Shown: positions 34,453 to 41,078, counted from the stretch's first letter. The stretch is 41,078 nucleotides of DNA from an uncultured Microbacterium sp. (GCF_945952435.1 NZ_CAMFHZ010000025.1:1-41078), one strand, 5' to 3'. Numbers and translations: made by a program. Notes: a model not told the origin generated them from the letters alone.

Positions 34453-34472
34453 GAAAACATGCCCGTGTTTTC
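34453..34472. promoter_or_regulatory. Operator-like palindrome upstream of the int operon
   Basis: GAAAACATGCCCGTGTTTTC is a 20-bp inverted repeat with perfect 7-bp arms (GAAAACA/TGTTTTC) and a 6-bp centre, in an AT-rich gap before the operon from 34398 to int. Size and symmetry suit a dimeric repressor or a regulatory hairpin in the leader. Confidence 0.5.
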
Positions 34473-34473
34473 G

Positions 34474-34482
34474 GCACAATTG
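34474..34482 (-). promoter_or_regulatory. Shared motif CAATTGTGC, copy 1
   Basis: Minus-strand CAATTGTGC, 76 nt upstream of the gene starting at 34398. The identical nonamer occurs at 37281-37289, upstream of the tape measure gene. Possible -35 region or activator site of element promoters. Confidence 0.4.
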
Positions 34483-34496
34483 GTCGTTCATCAGGG

Positions 34497-35351
34497 CTAT
34501 TTCCCGAGCCAGGCGCGGAGCTTCACCCCGAGGCGCTCGGAGTGCGCGACCTCGACCAGCGCGTCATCCAGCGACCGCCCGCCGCGGACCTCCTTGGTAA
34601 GCCGCGCGAGGTGCTGGCTGTCGTGGCCCGGGAGATAGTTGCCGCCCTTGGTCACCCCGGCGCACCCGCACCGGCATTCACGCGTCCCCGGATTCCACCG
34701 ACGCCCCGTGCGCGGCGGACGTTGACGCTCGGTGCGCCTGGTCCCCCGCTGTTGGCGAGCGTTGCGGCACTCCATACACTCCTTGCGGCCACGCGGTGAC
34801 GTGTAGACCGCACCGGGTCGCGTCACGTCGTGTAGGCCACGGACACACATGCCTGGCCTGCGCTGCCTGAGCCTGCCGGTCTGGTCCTTCGCAGGATCGC
34901 GCGTCACACCCGCCCACGTCCCCGCCTCCGGCTTCGCTTCGTCGGCGTACCGCTGGCAGAGCGTGAACACCGGGCAGAGCAGGCAGAGGTCGGCGGCGAG
35001 TTCCTGGTCGGTCTCGTCGTCCGAGGTCCATGCCTCCGCACCCGGCCCGAGGCAGGGCACTTCCTGGCGCTTCTCGCGAGCGAGCAGTAGACCGTGGCTC
35101 AGATCCTCGAACGCGTCCAGCGCGGCGAAGCTCTGAGTGTGCCGCGCGAGCACGTCCTCGATCAGCTTGTCGGTCTGCGCCGTGGTCAGCGTGGGCCGGG
35201 AGCGGGTTTCCCCTGCCTGCGGAGGTATCTCCGGCGAACTCGCGGTGTCAGTGAGGCCCGGGAGGAGGGTCACGGGGTGCGAGTTCGCCGGAGAGGCGTG
35301 GAGAGCGGAAGCCGTCGCCGGGACGGACGCTCCTGCTGTAAGCCCGGGCAT
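34497..35351 (-). CDS. WhiB-like multidomain regulator
   Basis: A 284-residue protein with three Cys-rich parts. Residues about 95-152 form a WhiB iron-sulfur domain: Cys100, Cys123, Cys126 and Cys132 (DLCLLCPVFTLC) and the turn GTWAG. Residues about 168-200 resemble an HNH-type zinc finger (CVRGLHD, then GRKECMECRNARQQR). Residues about 224-255 hold CRCGCAGVTKGGNYLPGHD. WhiB proteins bind the principal sigma factor and control transcription; phage WhiB proteins can dominate the host ones. Most WhiB proteins are 80-130 residues, so this is a large fusion. The ATG at 35351 overlaps the tape measure stop (TGATG), so the two are translationally coupled. Confidence 0.75.
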   Translation of the reverse strand: MPGLTAGASVPATASALHASPANSHPVTLLPGLTDTASSPEIPPQAGETRSRPTLTTAQTDKLIEDVLARHTQSFAALDAFEDLSHGLLLAREKRQEVPCLGPGAEAWTSDDETDQELAADLCLLCPVFTLCQRYADEAKPEAGTWAGVTRDPAKDQTGRLRQRRPGMCVRGLHDVTRPGAVYTSPRGRKECMECRNARQQRGTRRTERQRPPRTGRRWNPGTRECRCGCAGVTKGGNYLPGHDSQHLARLTKEVRGGRSLDDALVEVAHSERLGVKLRAWLGK

Positions 35352-37204
35352 CAGTCGCGCACCCGAGGCGAGCCGAGCGCGTGGTACAGCGCCTCCTCCG
35401 TGTCGGGGTGCTGGGGCTCGAACATCTGCACCGTGATGTTCCGCGTGTTGCCACCCGAGACCGGAGCATCCGCACCGGCAGAGTTCCAGCCGCCGGTCGA
35501 AGGCACCCGCTCCATGTCCGTGAACGCGTTCTCGACGTCGGGCTGGATCTTCGCGAGACCCTCGATCAGACCCTCACCGATGAAGACACCGAACTCGCTG
35601 AACACCCGGCTGGGCGAGTGGATGCCGAAGATCCCGGCCACCGTGTCGATGATCCCGCCGAAGGTGTCCTGGAACCACGAGCTGACCGACTCCCAGATCG
35701 CCTTGAGGCCGTTCCAGAGCCCCTGGACGATGTTCTTGCCGATGTCGTAGAGCCAGGTCGCCGCCCCGGTGAACACGTCGAAGATCGCCTGCGGGATACC
35801 TCGCACGAACGCGAGCGCGCCGTCCCAGGTCGTGCGGAAGAAGTTGCCGACGTTCGTCCACAGCCCGTTCCAGAACCCCAGGAACCCGTTGAAGATCCCC
35901 ATGACGAACGACACGTAGCCCTGGATGACGCCCTGCACGAAGTTGACGATGTTGGTCCAGAGGTCGGTGAAGAACGAGCCGATGCCCGACCAGAGGCCGT
36001 TCCACCACGAGGCGATGGCGTTGCCGATGATCTGGATGCCCAGCATGAAGTTGCGGAACACGTCGCTGACGAAGCCGACGAACCCCTCCCAGACCGAGGT
36101 GATCCACGCGCCGACCGCTGCCCAGATTCCGTTCCACCAGGCTACGAAGCCGTCGATGACGCCCGTGATCCAGTCGACGAAGCCGCCCCACACCTCGGTC
36201 ACCCACGCGACGGCGGTGTCCCAGTTCATGACCAGCCACACGATGGCCGCGACCAGCGCCCCCACTGCCAGGACGATCCACGTGATGGGGTTGGCGAGCA
36301 GGGCGGCGGTCCAGGCCCACGTCGCGGTCACAGCGGCCCAGATCGCGGGTGCCACTGCGACCAGGATCGCGGCCCCAAGCCCCGCCAGGAGTGGGGTGAA
36401 CTGCGCGATGTTGTCGATGAACCAGGACAGCCCGTTCTGGAAGTCGGTGATCGGCCCCTTTACCATGTTGAGCGCTTCGACGAGCTTGCCCTGGATGGTG
36501 GCCGATAGGTTACCCGCCGCGCCCTCGAAGGTCTCGGTGCTCTTCGCGGCCTCCACAGCGATGGGGTCGGTGCCCACGGTCATCAGGGCGGCGTTGAACT
36601 CCTCGGCGGTGATCTGACCTTCGGAGAGCGCCTGCTCGAAGTTGCCGGTGTAGGCCCCGGCCTGGGCGAGTGCATCCTTGACCGCGCCCGTCGCGCCGGG
36701 GATCGCCTCGGCCATCTGCCGCCAGTTCTCGGTGTTGAGTTGGCCCAGCGAGGTCGTCTGCGTGAGGACGGAGCCCACCCGACCGAAGGTCTCAGCGTTG
36801 CCACCGGCCACGGCGTTCAGGTTGCCGAGGGCCTTGGCCAGCTCGTCCGGTCCCTGCACGCCGTTGGATGCGAGTTGGGCCGTGATGTTCTGGATGTCCC
36901 CGAGGCTGTAGACGGTGGCGTCGGCGTACGCCTGGGTCGAGGCGGTCAGGGCGTCGATTGCCGACGTGCTGAGGCCCGAGAAGTCCAGGGTCTTGCGGAA
37001 CTTGTCGGTGGCGTCGGACGCTTCGGCGGCGTCGCCCACGAAGTCCACGAGCATGTTGGATGCCTGGCTGATGGCGTCCGCCGCGAGGTTGCCGAAGGCC
37101 GAGGCGATGCCTGCGCCCTTCTGCGACCATCCGCTGGTCTTCTTGTCGAAGTCGTCGTCATCGACTCGGACTTTGGCGACGAGGGTGCCGAGGTCGAGTG
37201 CCAT
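35351..37204 (-). CDS. Phage tail tape measure protein
   Basis: Sets tail length in long-tailed phages. The 617-residue protein has the TMP N-terminal region (about 1-220; FGNLAADAISQASNMLVDFV, LTQTTSLGQLNTENWRQM, GQITAEEFNAAL), hydrophobic helices (about 260-335), Trp-rich repeats of the type (W/F)WNG(I/L)W (about 350-480), and the usual C-terminal segment GIHSPSRVFSEFGVFIGEGL. It is short: at the usual ~0.15 nm per residue the tail would be roughly 90 nm. The ATG at 37204 has AGGAGA. No tail tube, chaperone, distal tail or tip gene adjoins it; the next gene is WhiB-like. Confidence 0.92.
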   Translation of the reverse strand: MALDLGTLVAKVRVDDDDFDKKTSGWSQKGAGIASAFGNLAADAISQASNMLVDFVGDAAEASDATDKFRKTLDFSGLSTSAIDALTASTQAYADATVYSLGDIQNITAQLASNGVQGPDELAKALGNLNAVAGGNAETFGRVGSVLTQTTSLGQLNTENWRQMAEAIPGATGAVKDALAQAGAYTGNFEQALSEGQITAEEFNAALMTVGTDPIAVEAAKSTETFEGAAGNLSATIQGKLVEALNMVKGPITDFQNGLSWFIDNIAQFTPLLAGLGAAILVAVAPAIWAAVTATWAWTAALLANPITWIVLAVGALVAAIVWLVMNWDTAVAWVTEVWGGFVDWITGVIDGFVAWWNGIWAAVGAWITSVWEGFVGFVSDVFRNFMLGIQIIGNAIASWWNGLWSGIGSFFTDLWTNIVNFVQGVIQGYVSFVMGIFNGFLGFWNGLWTNVGNFFRTTWDGALAFVRGIPQAIFDVFTGAATWLYDIGKNIVQGLWNGLKAIWESVSSWFQDTFGGIIDTVAGIFGIHSPSRVFSEFGVFIGEGLIEGLAKIQPDVENAFTDMERVPSTGGWNSAGADAPVSGGNTRNITVQMFEPQHPDTEEALYHALGSPRVRD

Positions 37205-37242
37205 CAGTTCTCCTAGGAAGTTGCTGTTGAGCCCGTGGATAT

Positions 37243-37263
37243 TGGACTTCGGGCGGAAGTCCA
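37243..37263 (-). other. Hairpin in the leader of the tape measure gene
   Basis: A perfect 8-bp stem (TGGACTTC/GAAGTCCA) with a 5-nt loop, ending 39 nt upstream of the tape measure ATG. Could be an operator or a translational control hairpin. Confidence 0.45.
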
Positions 37264-37280
37264 CCAGGCCGAAATTCGCT

Positions 37281-37289
37281 GCACAATTG
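37281..37289 (-). promoter_or_regulatory. Shared motif CAATTGTGC, copy 2
   Basis: Identical nonamer to 34474-34482, 77 nt upstream of the tape measure ATG, in the 146-nt gap after the gene ending at 37351. The distance to the start codon is almost the same for both copies (76 and 77 nt). Confidence 0.4.
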
Positions 37290-37350
37290 ACCACGCCAGA
37301 GCGTGACTACGGGGCATGGAGTCAGGGCGGGCGGTAGGGGTATCCCGCCG

Positions 37351-37632
37351 TCACTGCTCCGCGAACTCCGCCGTCCAGTCCTCTGCCACCGCGCGCTCCC
37401 GCATCCCGAGGACGCCGTGGCGGTTGAACATCTGCTGGACCGGCTGGGCCACCTCGTGTTCGTGGACCGGGATCAGTTGGTGGACGTGCGGGAGCTTCGC
37501 GAACTCGCGCTCATAGAGCGCGAGGTAGCGGGCCTCCTCGTCGGCGTCACCGGCCTTCTGCGCGATGATCCCGAGCACGATCAGTCGCTGGCACCGGACG
37601 ATGCGTGCCTCGGTCTTCTCCTGCTTGCTCAT
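37351..37632 (-). CDS. Hypothetical element protein
   Basis: A 93-residue soluble, mostly helical protein (MSKQEKTEARIVRCQRLIVL; HQLIPVHEHEVAQPVQQM) that I do not recognise. His-rich centre (HVHQLIPVHEHE). The ATG at 37632 shares its A with the stop of the upstream gene (TGATG). It sits where a tail assembly chaperone would be in a normal phage, directly before the tape measure gene, but there is no sequence resemblance or slippery site to support this. Confidence 0.65.
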   Translation of the reverse strand: MSKQEKTEARIVRCQRLIVLGIIAQKAGDADEEARYLALYEREFAKLPHVHQLIPVHEHEVAQPVQQMFNRHGVLGMRERAVAEDWTAEFAEQ

Positions 37633-38036
37633 CAGAGCACCCGCCCCATCTGCTTGCGGACGGCGGCGATGTAGGCGCGGCCCTCCTCCGTGCTGGTCCG
37701 CTCGTCCCACGCGGCCTGGTACAGCCCGTACAGGTGCAGTCCGAGCTGGTGGGTGAACTCGGGCGACACGAGGTCGTCGAGCTCCGCCCCGAGGAACCGC
37801 GCGTAGGCGAGCATTTCCTCCCCGGTGTCCCGGTGCCCGAGGAACACCCGCTTACGCCAGTGAGGGTTCGAGATCGCCATCCGTTCGAGGGCGTCGCGGA
37901 GGGTCAGCTTCTCGGTCGGGGTCCGCATTGCCGGGTAGGCGGCGAAGAAGTTGCCGATGCGGCGGTTCTGGCGGACGTACTCGGGGATGCCGGGTGCGTC
38001 GGCGTCGTACGGTTCGAGGTCGACGGTCGTGGTCAT
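37632..38036 (-). CDS. Hypothetical element protein
   Basis: A 134-residue soluble protein of unknown function: Asp/Tyr-rich start (VDLEPYDADAPGIPEYVRQN), then helices (LTLRDALERMAISNPHWRKR; PEFTHQLGLHLYGLYQAAW). No catalytic motif, signal or membrane segment. The ATG at 38036 has a strong AAGGAG, with the same CAACCAAGGAGA context as the gene starting at 38387. Coupled to the following 93-residue protein. Confidence 0.7.
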   Translation of the reverse strand: MTTTVDLEPYDADAPGIPEYVRQNRRIGNFFAAYPAMRTPTEKLTLRDALERMAISNPHWRKRVFLGHRDTGEEMLAYARFLGAELDDLVSPEFTHQLGLHLYGLYQAAWDERTSTEEGRAYIAAVRKQMGRVL

Positions 38037-38061
38037 GTTGATCTCCTTGGTTGCGGTTGAT

Positions 38062-38089
38062 GCCGGGGGCCAGTCGCCCAGCCCCCGGC
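38062..38089 (-). terminator. GC hairpin between two element genes
   Basis: A perfect 9-bp stem, GCCGGGGGC (38062-38070) with GCCCCCGGC (38081-38089), with a 10-nt loop, after the stop at 38100 and before the gene starting at 38036. No U-tract; an attenuator or partial terminator. Confidence 0.5.
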
Positions 38090-38099
38090 GGTGTTGGGT

Positions 38100-38387
38100 T
38101 CAGCGCTGGCGCGCCTCGAACTCGCGCAGTTCGAGGTCGTCCATACGGGCGCGAGCCTGCTTCACGGCGATCACGGCTTTCACGAAGTCGCCGTCGTACG
38201 TGATGTCGCGGTCCTCGACGGGTTCGCCGTCTTCGCCGTGTCTGTACTCGACGGTCACGAGCACGTACTCGGCTTCGCGGTGGAGCTGGGCGCGTGCCTC
38301 GTTGAGCGCTTCACGGGCCCGGTCGAGTTCGGCCTCGATATCGAGGAGGTTGGCGTCCTCGATGAACTTGGGGCTGATGATGGTCAT
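38100..38387 (-). CDS. Hypothetical coiled-coil element protein
   Basis: A 95-residue protein with two predicted coiled-coil helices (NLLDIEAELDRAREALNEAR and VKQARARMDDLELREFEARQ) around a short beta segment (EYVLVTVEYRHGEDGEPVED). Unknown function. The ATG at 38387 follows CAACCAAGGAGAG. Confidence 0.68.
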   Translation of the reverse strand: MTIISPKFIEDANLLDIEAELDRAREALNEARAQLHREAEYVLVTVEYRHGEDGEPVEDRDITYDGDFVKAVIAVKQARARMDDLELREFEARQR

Positions 38388-38467
38388 GGTCTTGCTCTCC
38401 TTGGTTGGTTGCTGGTTGTCGGCGGCGGGACCGCGCGGGGGCGGACGCGCCAGGCCCGGAGCCGCCA

Positions 38468-38836
38468 TCACTGCTCCCCGAGAATCCAGGCGCGCTTCGC
38501 GGGGTCATTGCAGGCGGCGACCTCCTCGGTCGTCAGCGCCCGCTCCGAACCCGCGTCGGCCAGCGCCGACTCCTGGGCGGCGATGCACCGTTCTACCTCG
38601 GCGCGGTCGGCCTGGCCGTTCGCGGTGCACGAGGCCACGACGATCACGAAGAGCCCGACGATGACTACGGACGGCACTACCCGCTTCCACATGGGCAGGG
38701 CCGCGAGCTTGCGCGCCCGGTCGGCCTTCTTCACCTGGCGGCGCGTGTAGCCCGAGGGCACCGCCTGCGCCTGGGCGACCGCCTCGGCGTACTCGGCCTC
38801 GGCGCGGTTGATCTTGATCTGCTGCTTGCTGTTCAC
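38468..38836 (-). CDS. Small membrane protein of the element
   Basis: A 122-residue protein: charged cytoplasmic N-terminus (about 1-48), one membrane helix (about 50-70, VVPSVVIVGLFVIVVASC) and an external domain with two further Cys (ERCIAAQE; VAACNDPAKRAW) that may form a disulfide. The VVASC at the end of the helix resembles a lipobox but lies far from the N-terminus. The GTG at 38836 overlaps the upstream stop (GTGA). Membrane proteins in such positions can act in superinfection exclusion; nothing here proves it. Confidence 0.68.
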   Translation of the reverse strand: MNSKQQIKINRAEAEYAEAVAQAQAVPSGYTRRQVKKADRARKLAALPMWKRVVPSVVIVGLFVIVVASCTANGQADRAEVERCIAAQESALADAGSERALTTEEVAACNDPAKRAWILGEQ

Positions 38837-39159
38837 TGCGTGACCTCCTGGTCGTTGTTGTTGGTGCTGCTGGTCTCGGTTTGCAGCGAGGGCGTGCGCC
38901 CCGGCTCAGGTCTGCGCCTCGCGGCGTGCTTCGCGGCGAGCGCCTCCGCGAAGGCGAATGCCTTGTCCTCGCGCTTCTGCTGACGGCGCGCCCACAAGAC
39001 CCGGTTCTGTGCCTCCTTGCGGTCGATGCCCTCCTCGGCCATCAACTGACCCGCCGTCTTGGTGAGGTCCGAGCGCCACGTCTCATGCAGATTCCGCGCG
39101 GGCGCGCGCAAGGAGTCGATCACCCCCACCTCGTCGGTTTCGTGCTGCTGCTCGCTCAT
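38833..39159 (-). CDS. Hypothetical helical element protein
   Basis: A 108-residue hydrophilic protein (MSEQQHETDEVGVIDSLRAP; RVLWARRQQKREDKAFAFAE) with a disordered Asn/Gln-rich C-terminus. Unknown function. The ATG at 39159 overlaps the upstream stop (ATGA). A longer in-frame version upstream runs antisense-like through the zinc-finger gene in another frame and is rejected. Confidence 0.65.
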   Translation of the reverse strand: MSEQQHETDEVGVIDSLRAPARNLHETWRSDLTKTAGQLMAEEGIDRKEAQNRVLWARRQQKREDKAFAFAEALAAKHAARRRPEPGRTPSLQTETSSTNNNDQEVTQ

Positions 39160-39383
39160 CGCTCGCTCCTCTCGGCCTTGCGGGCACGGGGGCGCTTCCA
39201 CTTCTCCGAGGCGCGGAAGTAGTGGCGGCGGCAGAGGCCGTGCAGGTGCGGCGAGCGCGTGCACCCTTCGACCCAGCAGTCGGTGTCTTCTCCGCCGACC
39301 GGTCCCCATGTGCGGACTTCTGCGACGTGGGGCCGGAGCCATTCGGGGATCTTGAACTGCGGGATGCTGCTCTTGTCGTTCAT
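39156..39383 (-). CDS. Small zinc-finger-like protein
   Basis: A 75-residue protein with CWVEGCTRSPHLHGLCRRHY in the middle, the CxxxGCxxxxxxxGLCxxHYxR pattern of a widespread small phage zinc motif often seen next to or inside HNH endonucleases, and a basic C-terminus. No HNH catalytic core. The ATG at 39383 precedes the iteron-like gap on the transcript side, so this gene is the first one after the repeats. Confidence 0.75.
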   Translation of the reverse strand: MNDKSSIPQFKIPEWLRPHVAEVRTWGPVGGEDTDCWVEGCTRSPHLHGLCRRHYFRASEKWKRPRARKAERSER

Positions 39384-39439
39384 CGATGCGCTCCTCTCGC
39401 GCGTGAAGGGTCGTAAAGACGGGGTGGGTTGTTGTTGGT

Positions 39440-39568
39440 GGCGGGAAGAACTGTCCTTAGTGCCTTCCTGTTCTTCCGCCCTAAGGGGCGGGAAGAACTA
39501 GAAGAACTAGGAACTGGGCAGTCGCGAAGTTCTTCGGCACCTCTTCGGGAAGAACTAGAAGAACTAGG
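39440..39568. repeat. Iteron-like repeat cluster (candidate replication origin)
   Basis: The octamer GAAGAACT occurs five times on the + strand (39445, 39492, 39501, 39549, 39558) and inverted as AGTTCTTC at 39528-39535, with a near copy (TGTTCTTC) at 39469-39476. Two 23-bp perfect repeats (39489-39511 and 39546-39568, period 57) each hold two GAAGAACTA units. CGGGAAGAAC starts three times (39442, 39489, 39546). Inverted arms can fold into alternative stem-loops (39440-39451 or 39488-39498 with 39470-39480). It fills the 195-nt gap beside the helicase gene, which is the usual place of an initiator-bound origin. Confidence 0.65.
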
Positions 39569-39578
39569 CCGGCGGTGG

Positions 39579-40733
39579 TCACGGCACATCGCTGATCCCC
39601 TTCGCCTGCGTGGCACGTTCGGATTCGGTGACGCGCCATGTCTTGTGACCGCCAGCGGAGGGGCCGTCCTGCGCGACTCGCCCGAGAGCCTCTGCTGCTT
39701 TGAGGGCTTCCTTGATGTCGGAGTCCGCACCGCCGATCTCGTCGCGGAGCTTCGACGCCGACATGCCCTCGTCGTAAATCCGGCAGAGTGTGCCGATGAT
39801 CTTCTCGGTGAGGTCATTCGCGCCGCGTTCGGCCTTGGCCTCCTTGCGTCGCATCTTCTCGGCGGCATCGAGGCGCGTGAACACCCACTCGACCTCGTGT
39901 CGCACTCCCCGCTTCGCGGCCACGTCGAACAGGTCATCTTCGGCGTACTTCGCGCCGCGATCCTTGATGACCATCAGCTCGTACTGGCCGTCCTGCTCCT
40001 TGGTCAGCGGCGTGATCTTCCGCACCGAGAAATAGGCATCCGAAATGTTGCGCTTCGACCCGGCACCTCGGCTGTACTTCGACCCGTTGGCGTCCTTCGA
40101 CTTGTGGTCGATCACCAGCACCGTGATGCCGAGGCGGCGCGACAGCGGGAGCACGACGCGACTGAGGAACTGCGTCACCTCGCCGTTGCTGTTCTCCTCG
40201 ACGCCTGCGGCGGCGAGGACCGGGGCGGCCGAGTCGATCACCAGCAGCGCACCCTTGCCGAGCGTCGCCGCCCAGTCGTGGAACTGCGACACGTAGGTGG
40301 CGAGGTCGCGCGACATCGGTTCGAGTGCGTCGAAGTTGGCGAGGTCGATGATCGTCGCGCCGACATTCAGCATTCGCTCTCGGAGCCCCGGCTCGCCCAT
40401 TTCCTCATCGAGCCAGCCGACCTTGCGACCGTCGCGGAGGAAGTCGAGCGCCCACGACGCGGCCAGCCACGTCTTGGCCGACCCGGATTCACCGTCGAGC
40501 CAGTTGAGGTGACCGTCGAGCAGGATCGCTCCTCGACCGATGCGCTTTGGCGGCAGCCACTCCCCCTCGAACCACTTCGAAGTGTTGAGCGGCTCGAACA
40601 TCTTCGGGTCCGCGAGCGGCACCTCAGGTGCAGGGCCATCCACGACCGTCTGCGCGAGAACGTCGGACGGCTCATCGGTGAACGCGACACCCGGCGTCGG
40701 CGCATCCTCCGCGTTGGTCTTCTTCGGTGCCAT
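39579..40733 (-). CDS. RepA/AAA_25-type replicative ATPase (helicase)
   Basis: A 384-residue P-loop ATPase of the RecA-like/RepA hexameric helicase class. Walker A is GESGSAKT (81-88), Walker B is ALLVIDSAAP, followed by VLVIDHKSKDANGSKYSRGAGSKRN, typical of AAA_25 phage and plasmid helicases; a C-terminal winged-helix-like part (about 315-375; IYDEGMSASKLRDEIGGADS). N-terminal 40 residues are disordered. The ATG at 40733 shares its A with the stop of the primase-like gene (TGATG). Together they look like a primase-helicase replication module with the adjacent repeats as origin. Confidence 0.85.
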   Translation of the reverse strand: MAPKKTNAEDAPTPGVAFTDEPSDVLAQTVVDGPAPEVPLADPKMFEPLNTSKWFEGEWLPPKRIGRGAILLDGHLNWLDGESGSAKTWLAASWALDFLRDGRKVGWLDEEMGEPGLRERMLNVGATIIDLANFDALEPMSRDLATYVSQFHDWAATLGKGALLVIDSAAPVLAAAGVEENSNGEVTQFLSRVVLPLSRRLGITVLVIDHKSKDANGSKYSRGAGSKRNISDAYFSVRKITPLTKEQDGQYELMVIKDRGAKYAEDDLFDVAAKRGVRHEVEWVFTRLDAAEKMRRKEAKAERGANDLTEKIIGTLCRIYDEGMSASKLRDEIGGADSDIKEALKAAEALGRVAQDGPSAGGHKTWRVTESERATQAKGISDVP

Positions 40734-41078
40734 CAGTTGCCTCCGTACTTCTCGACCGCGCCTTTCAGCGCGACCCACCACTCGGTCCTCGGGTCCTCAC
40801 CCGGCGTGTGCTCCGATGCCAGCCACCGGTCGCGCAGGAACGACAGCGCCCCCGGCGTGCCCGGGTGCCCCTCCGCCCCGAGGCGAACCAGACGCTTCTG
40901 CAGGCTGACCATCACCGCGTGCCCTCGGAGCGGCGCACCCTCCCGGTACGGGCGGATGGCTTCGAGGACGACCCGCGACACCACGGCGTTGTTCTGGGCG
41001 CTGAGCCAGTCCTCGACGCTCCCGGGGGACTGCTGCACGGATAGGTGACAGGTTGTAGTCACGCCGCCAGTGCGACGG
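40733..41078 (-). CDS. C-terminus of a primase-polymerase-like protein (partial)
   Basis: The frame is open to the right edge. A GTG at 41062 exists, but the frame continues without a stop beyond it, and the segment GHAVMVSLQKRLVRLGAEGHPGTPGALSFLRDRW resembles the C-terminal region of actinophage bifunctional primase/polymerase proteins (RLVRLGxEGHxGxxxAL). The visible 114 residues contain no catalytic motif, which would lie in the N-terminal part outside the window. Coupled to the helicase gene by TGATG. Confidence 0.6.
   Translation of the reverse strand, partial: RRTGGVTTTCHLSVQQSPGSVEDWLSAQNNAVVSRVVLEAIRPYREGAPLRGHAVMVSLQKRLVRLGAEGHPGTPGALSFLRDRWLASEHTPGEDPRTEWWVALKGAVEKYGGN

Larger units (their letters stand above)
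31965..41078. mobile_element. Integrated phage-like element or satellite (left end; continues beyond window)
   Basis: Everything right of the tadC junction is foreign: serine integrase, zinc-finger and DUF4314 proteins, WhiB-like regulator, tape measure protein, small phage-type proteins, AAA_25 helicase and primase-like protein, all minus strand with 1-4 nt overlaps. No capsid, portal, terminase, tail tube, tail tip or lysis gene is visible in these 9.1 kb. The other end lies outside the window. Confidence 0.85.

Noticed and set aside
37351..38036. Tail assembly chaperone pair with -1 frameshift upstream of the tape measure gene
   Set aside because: Position would fit, but the genes overlap by TGATG, no slippery heptamer is evident, and the proteins do not resemble gpG/gpGT.
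38468..38836. Lipoprotein call for the element membrane protein
   Set aside because: VVASC follows the helix but lies about 70 residues from the N-terminus, too far for a normal lipoprotein signal.

Overview
The window is very GC-rich and its gene order and families point to an actinobacterium of the family Microbacteriaceae, most likely Microbacterium or a close relative. Supporting signs are the infC-rpmI-rplT and hisC-B-H-A order, a PriA-type HisA, divergent lexA/LysM genes, prfB-ftsE-ftsX-smpB, a Tad pilus cluster, and several promoters whose -10 box lies 6-8 nt before the start codon (leaderless mRNAs). The genus is an inference from gene content; no database was searched.

Positions 1-8201, minus strand: the 5' part of pheS; a polar amino-acid (glutamate-type) ABC transporter, gluABCD; and an operon of a SpoU-family RNA methyltransferase, an OmpR-type response regulator, a histidine kinase and a TAXI-type solute-binding lipoprotein. 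TAXI proteins are known glutamate/glutamine binders. A direct repeat with 11-bp period lies just upstream of gluA, so the region reads as a possible glutamate-sensing three-component system controlling its neighbouring transporter. Positions 8202-15643 hold infC-rpmI-rplT (infC starts with AUC behind a structured leader), a DUF1844 gene, sseB-like, hisA/priA, hisH, hisB, hisC, and a divergent LysM protein/lexA pair with candidate SOS boxes between them.

Positions 15644-31207 are core genes: metF-metE, an S9 peptidase, smpB, ftsX, ftsE, a DUF2510/Ltp-domain membrane protein, an NlpC/P60 hydrolase, prfB, an MFS transporter, a PAP2 phosphatase, and a PAP2-diacylglycerol kinase fusion. From 30206 to about 31969 the minus strand carries the end of a Tad pilus cluster: the last ~30 codons of a tadC-like gene, a small membrane protein, two TadE-like proteins and a TadG-like protein.

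At about 31965 the tadC-like gene is cut by an integrated element that fills the rest of the window (at least 9.1 kb) and continues past its right edge. All its genes lie on the minus strand. From right to left they are the C-terminus of a primase-polymerase-like protein, a RepA/AAA_25-type helicase, an iteron-like repeat cluster, six small proteins, a 617-residue tail tape measure protein, a WhiB-like multidomain regulator, three small proteins (CGC/PGHD, DUF4314, zinc finger) and a large serine integrase. The integrase frame has no stop inside the element and runs into host DNA. The tape measure gene has none of its usual tail-gene neighbours; it shares a short upstream motif with the integrase operon and is translationally coupled to the WhiB-like gene. 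The element is either a prophage with an unusual order or a phage satellite that carries its own tape measure; the sequence past 41078 decides.
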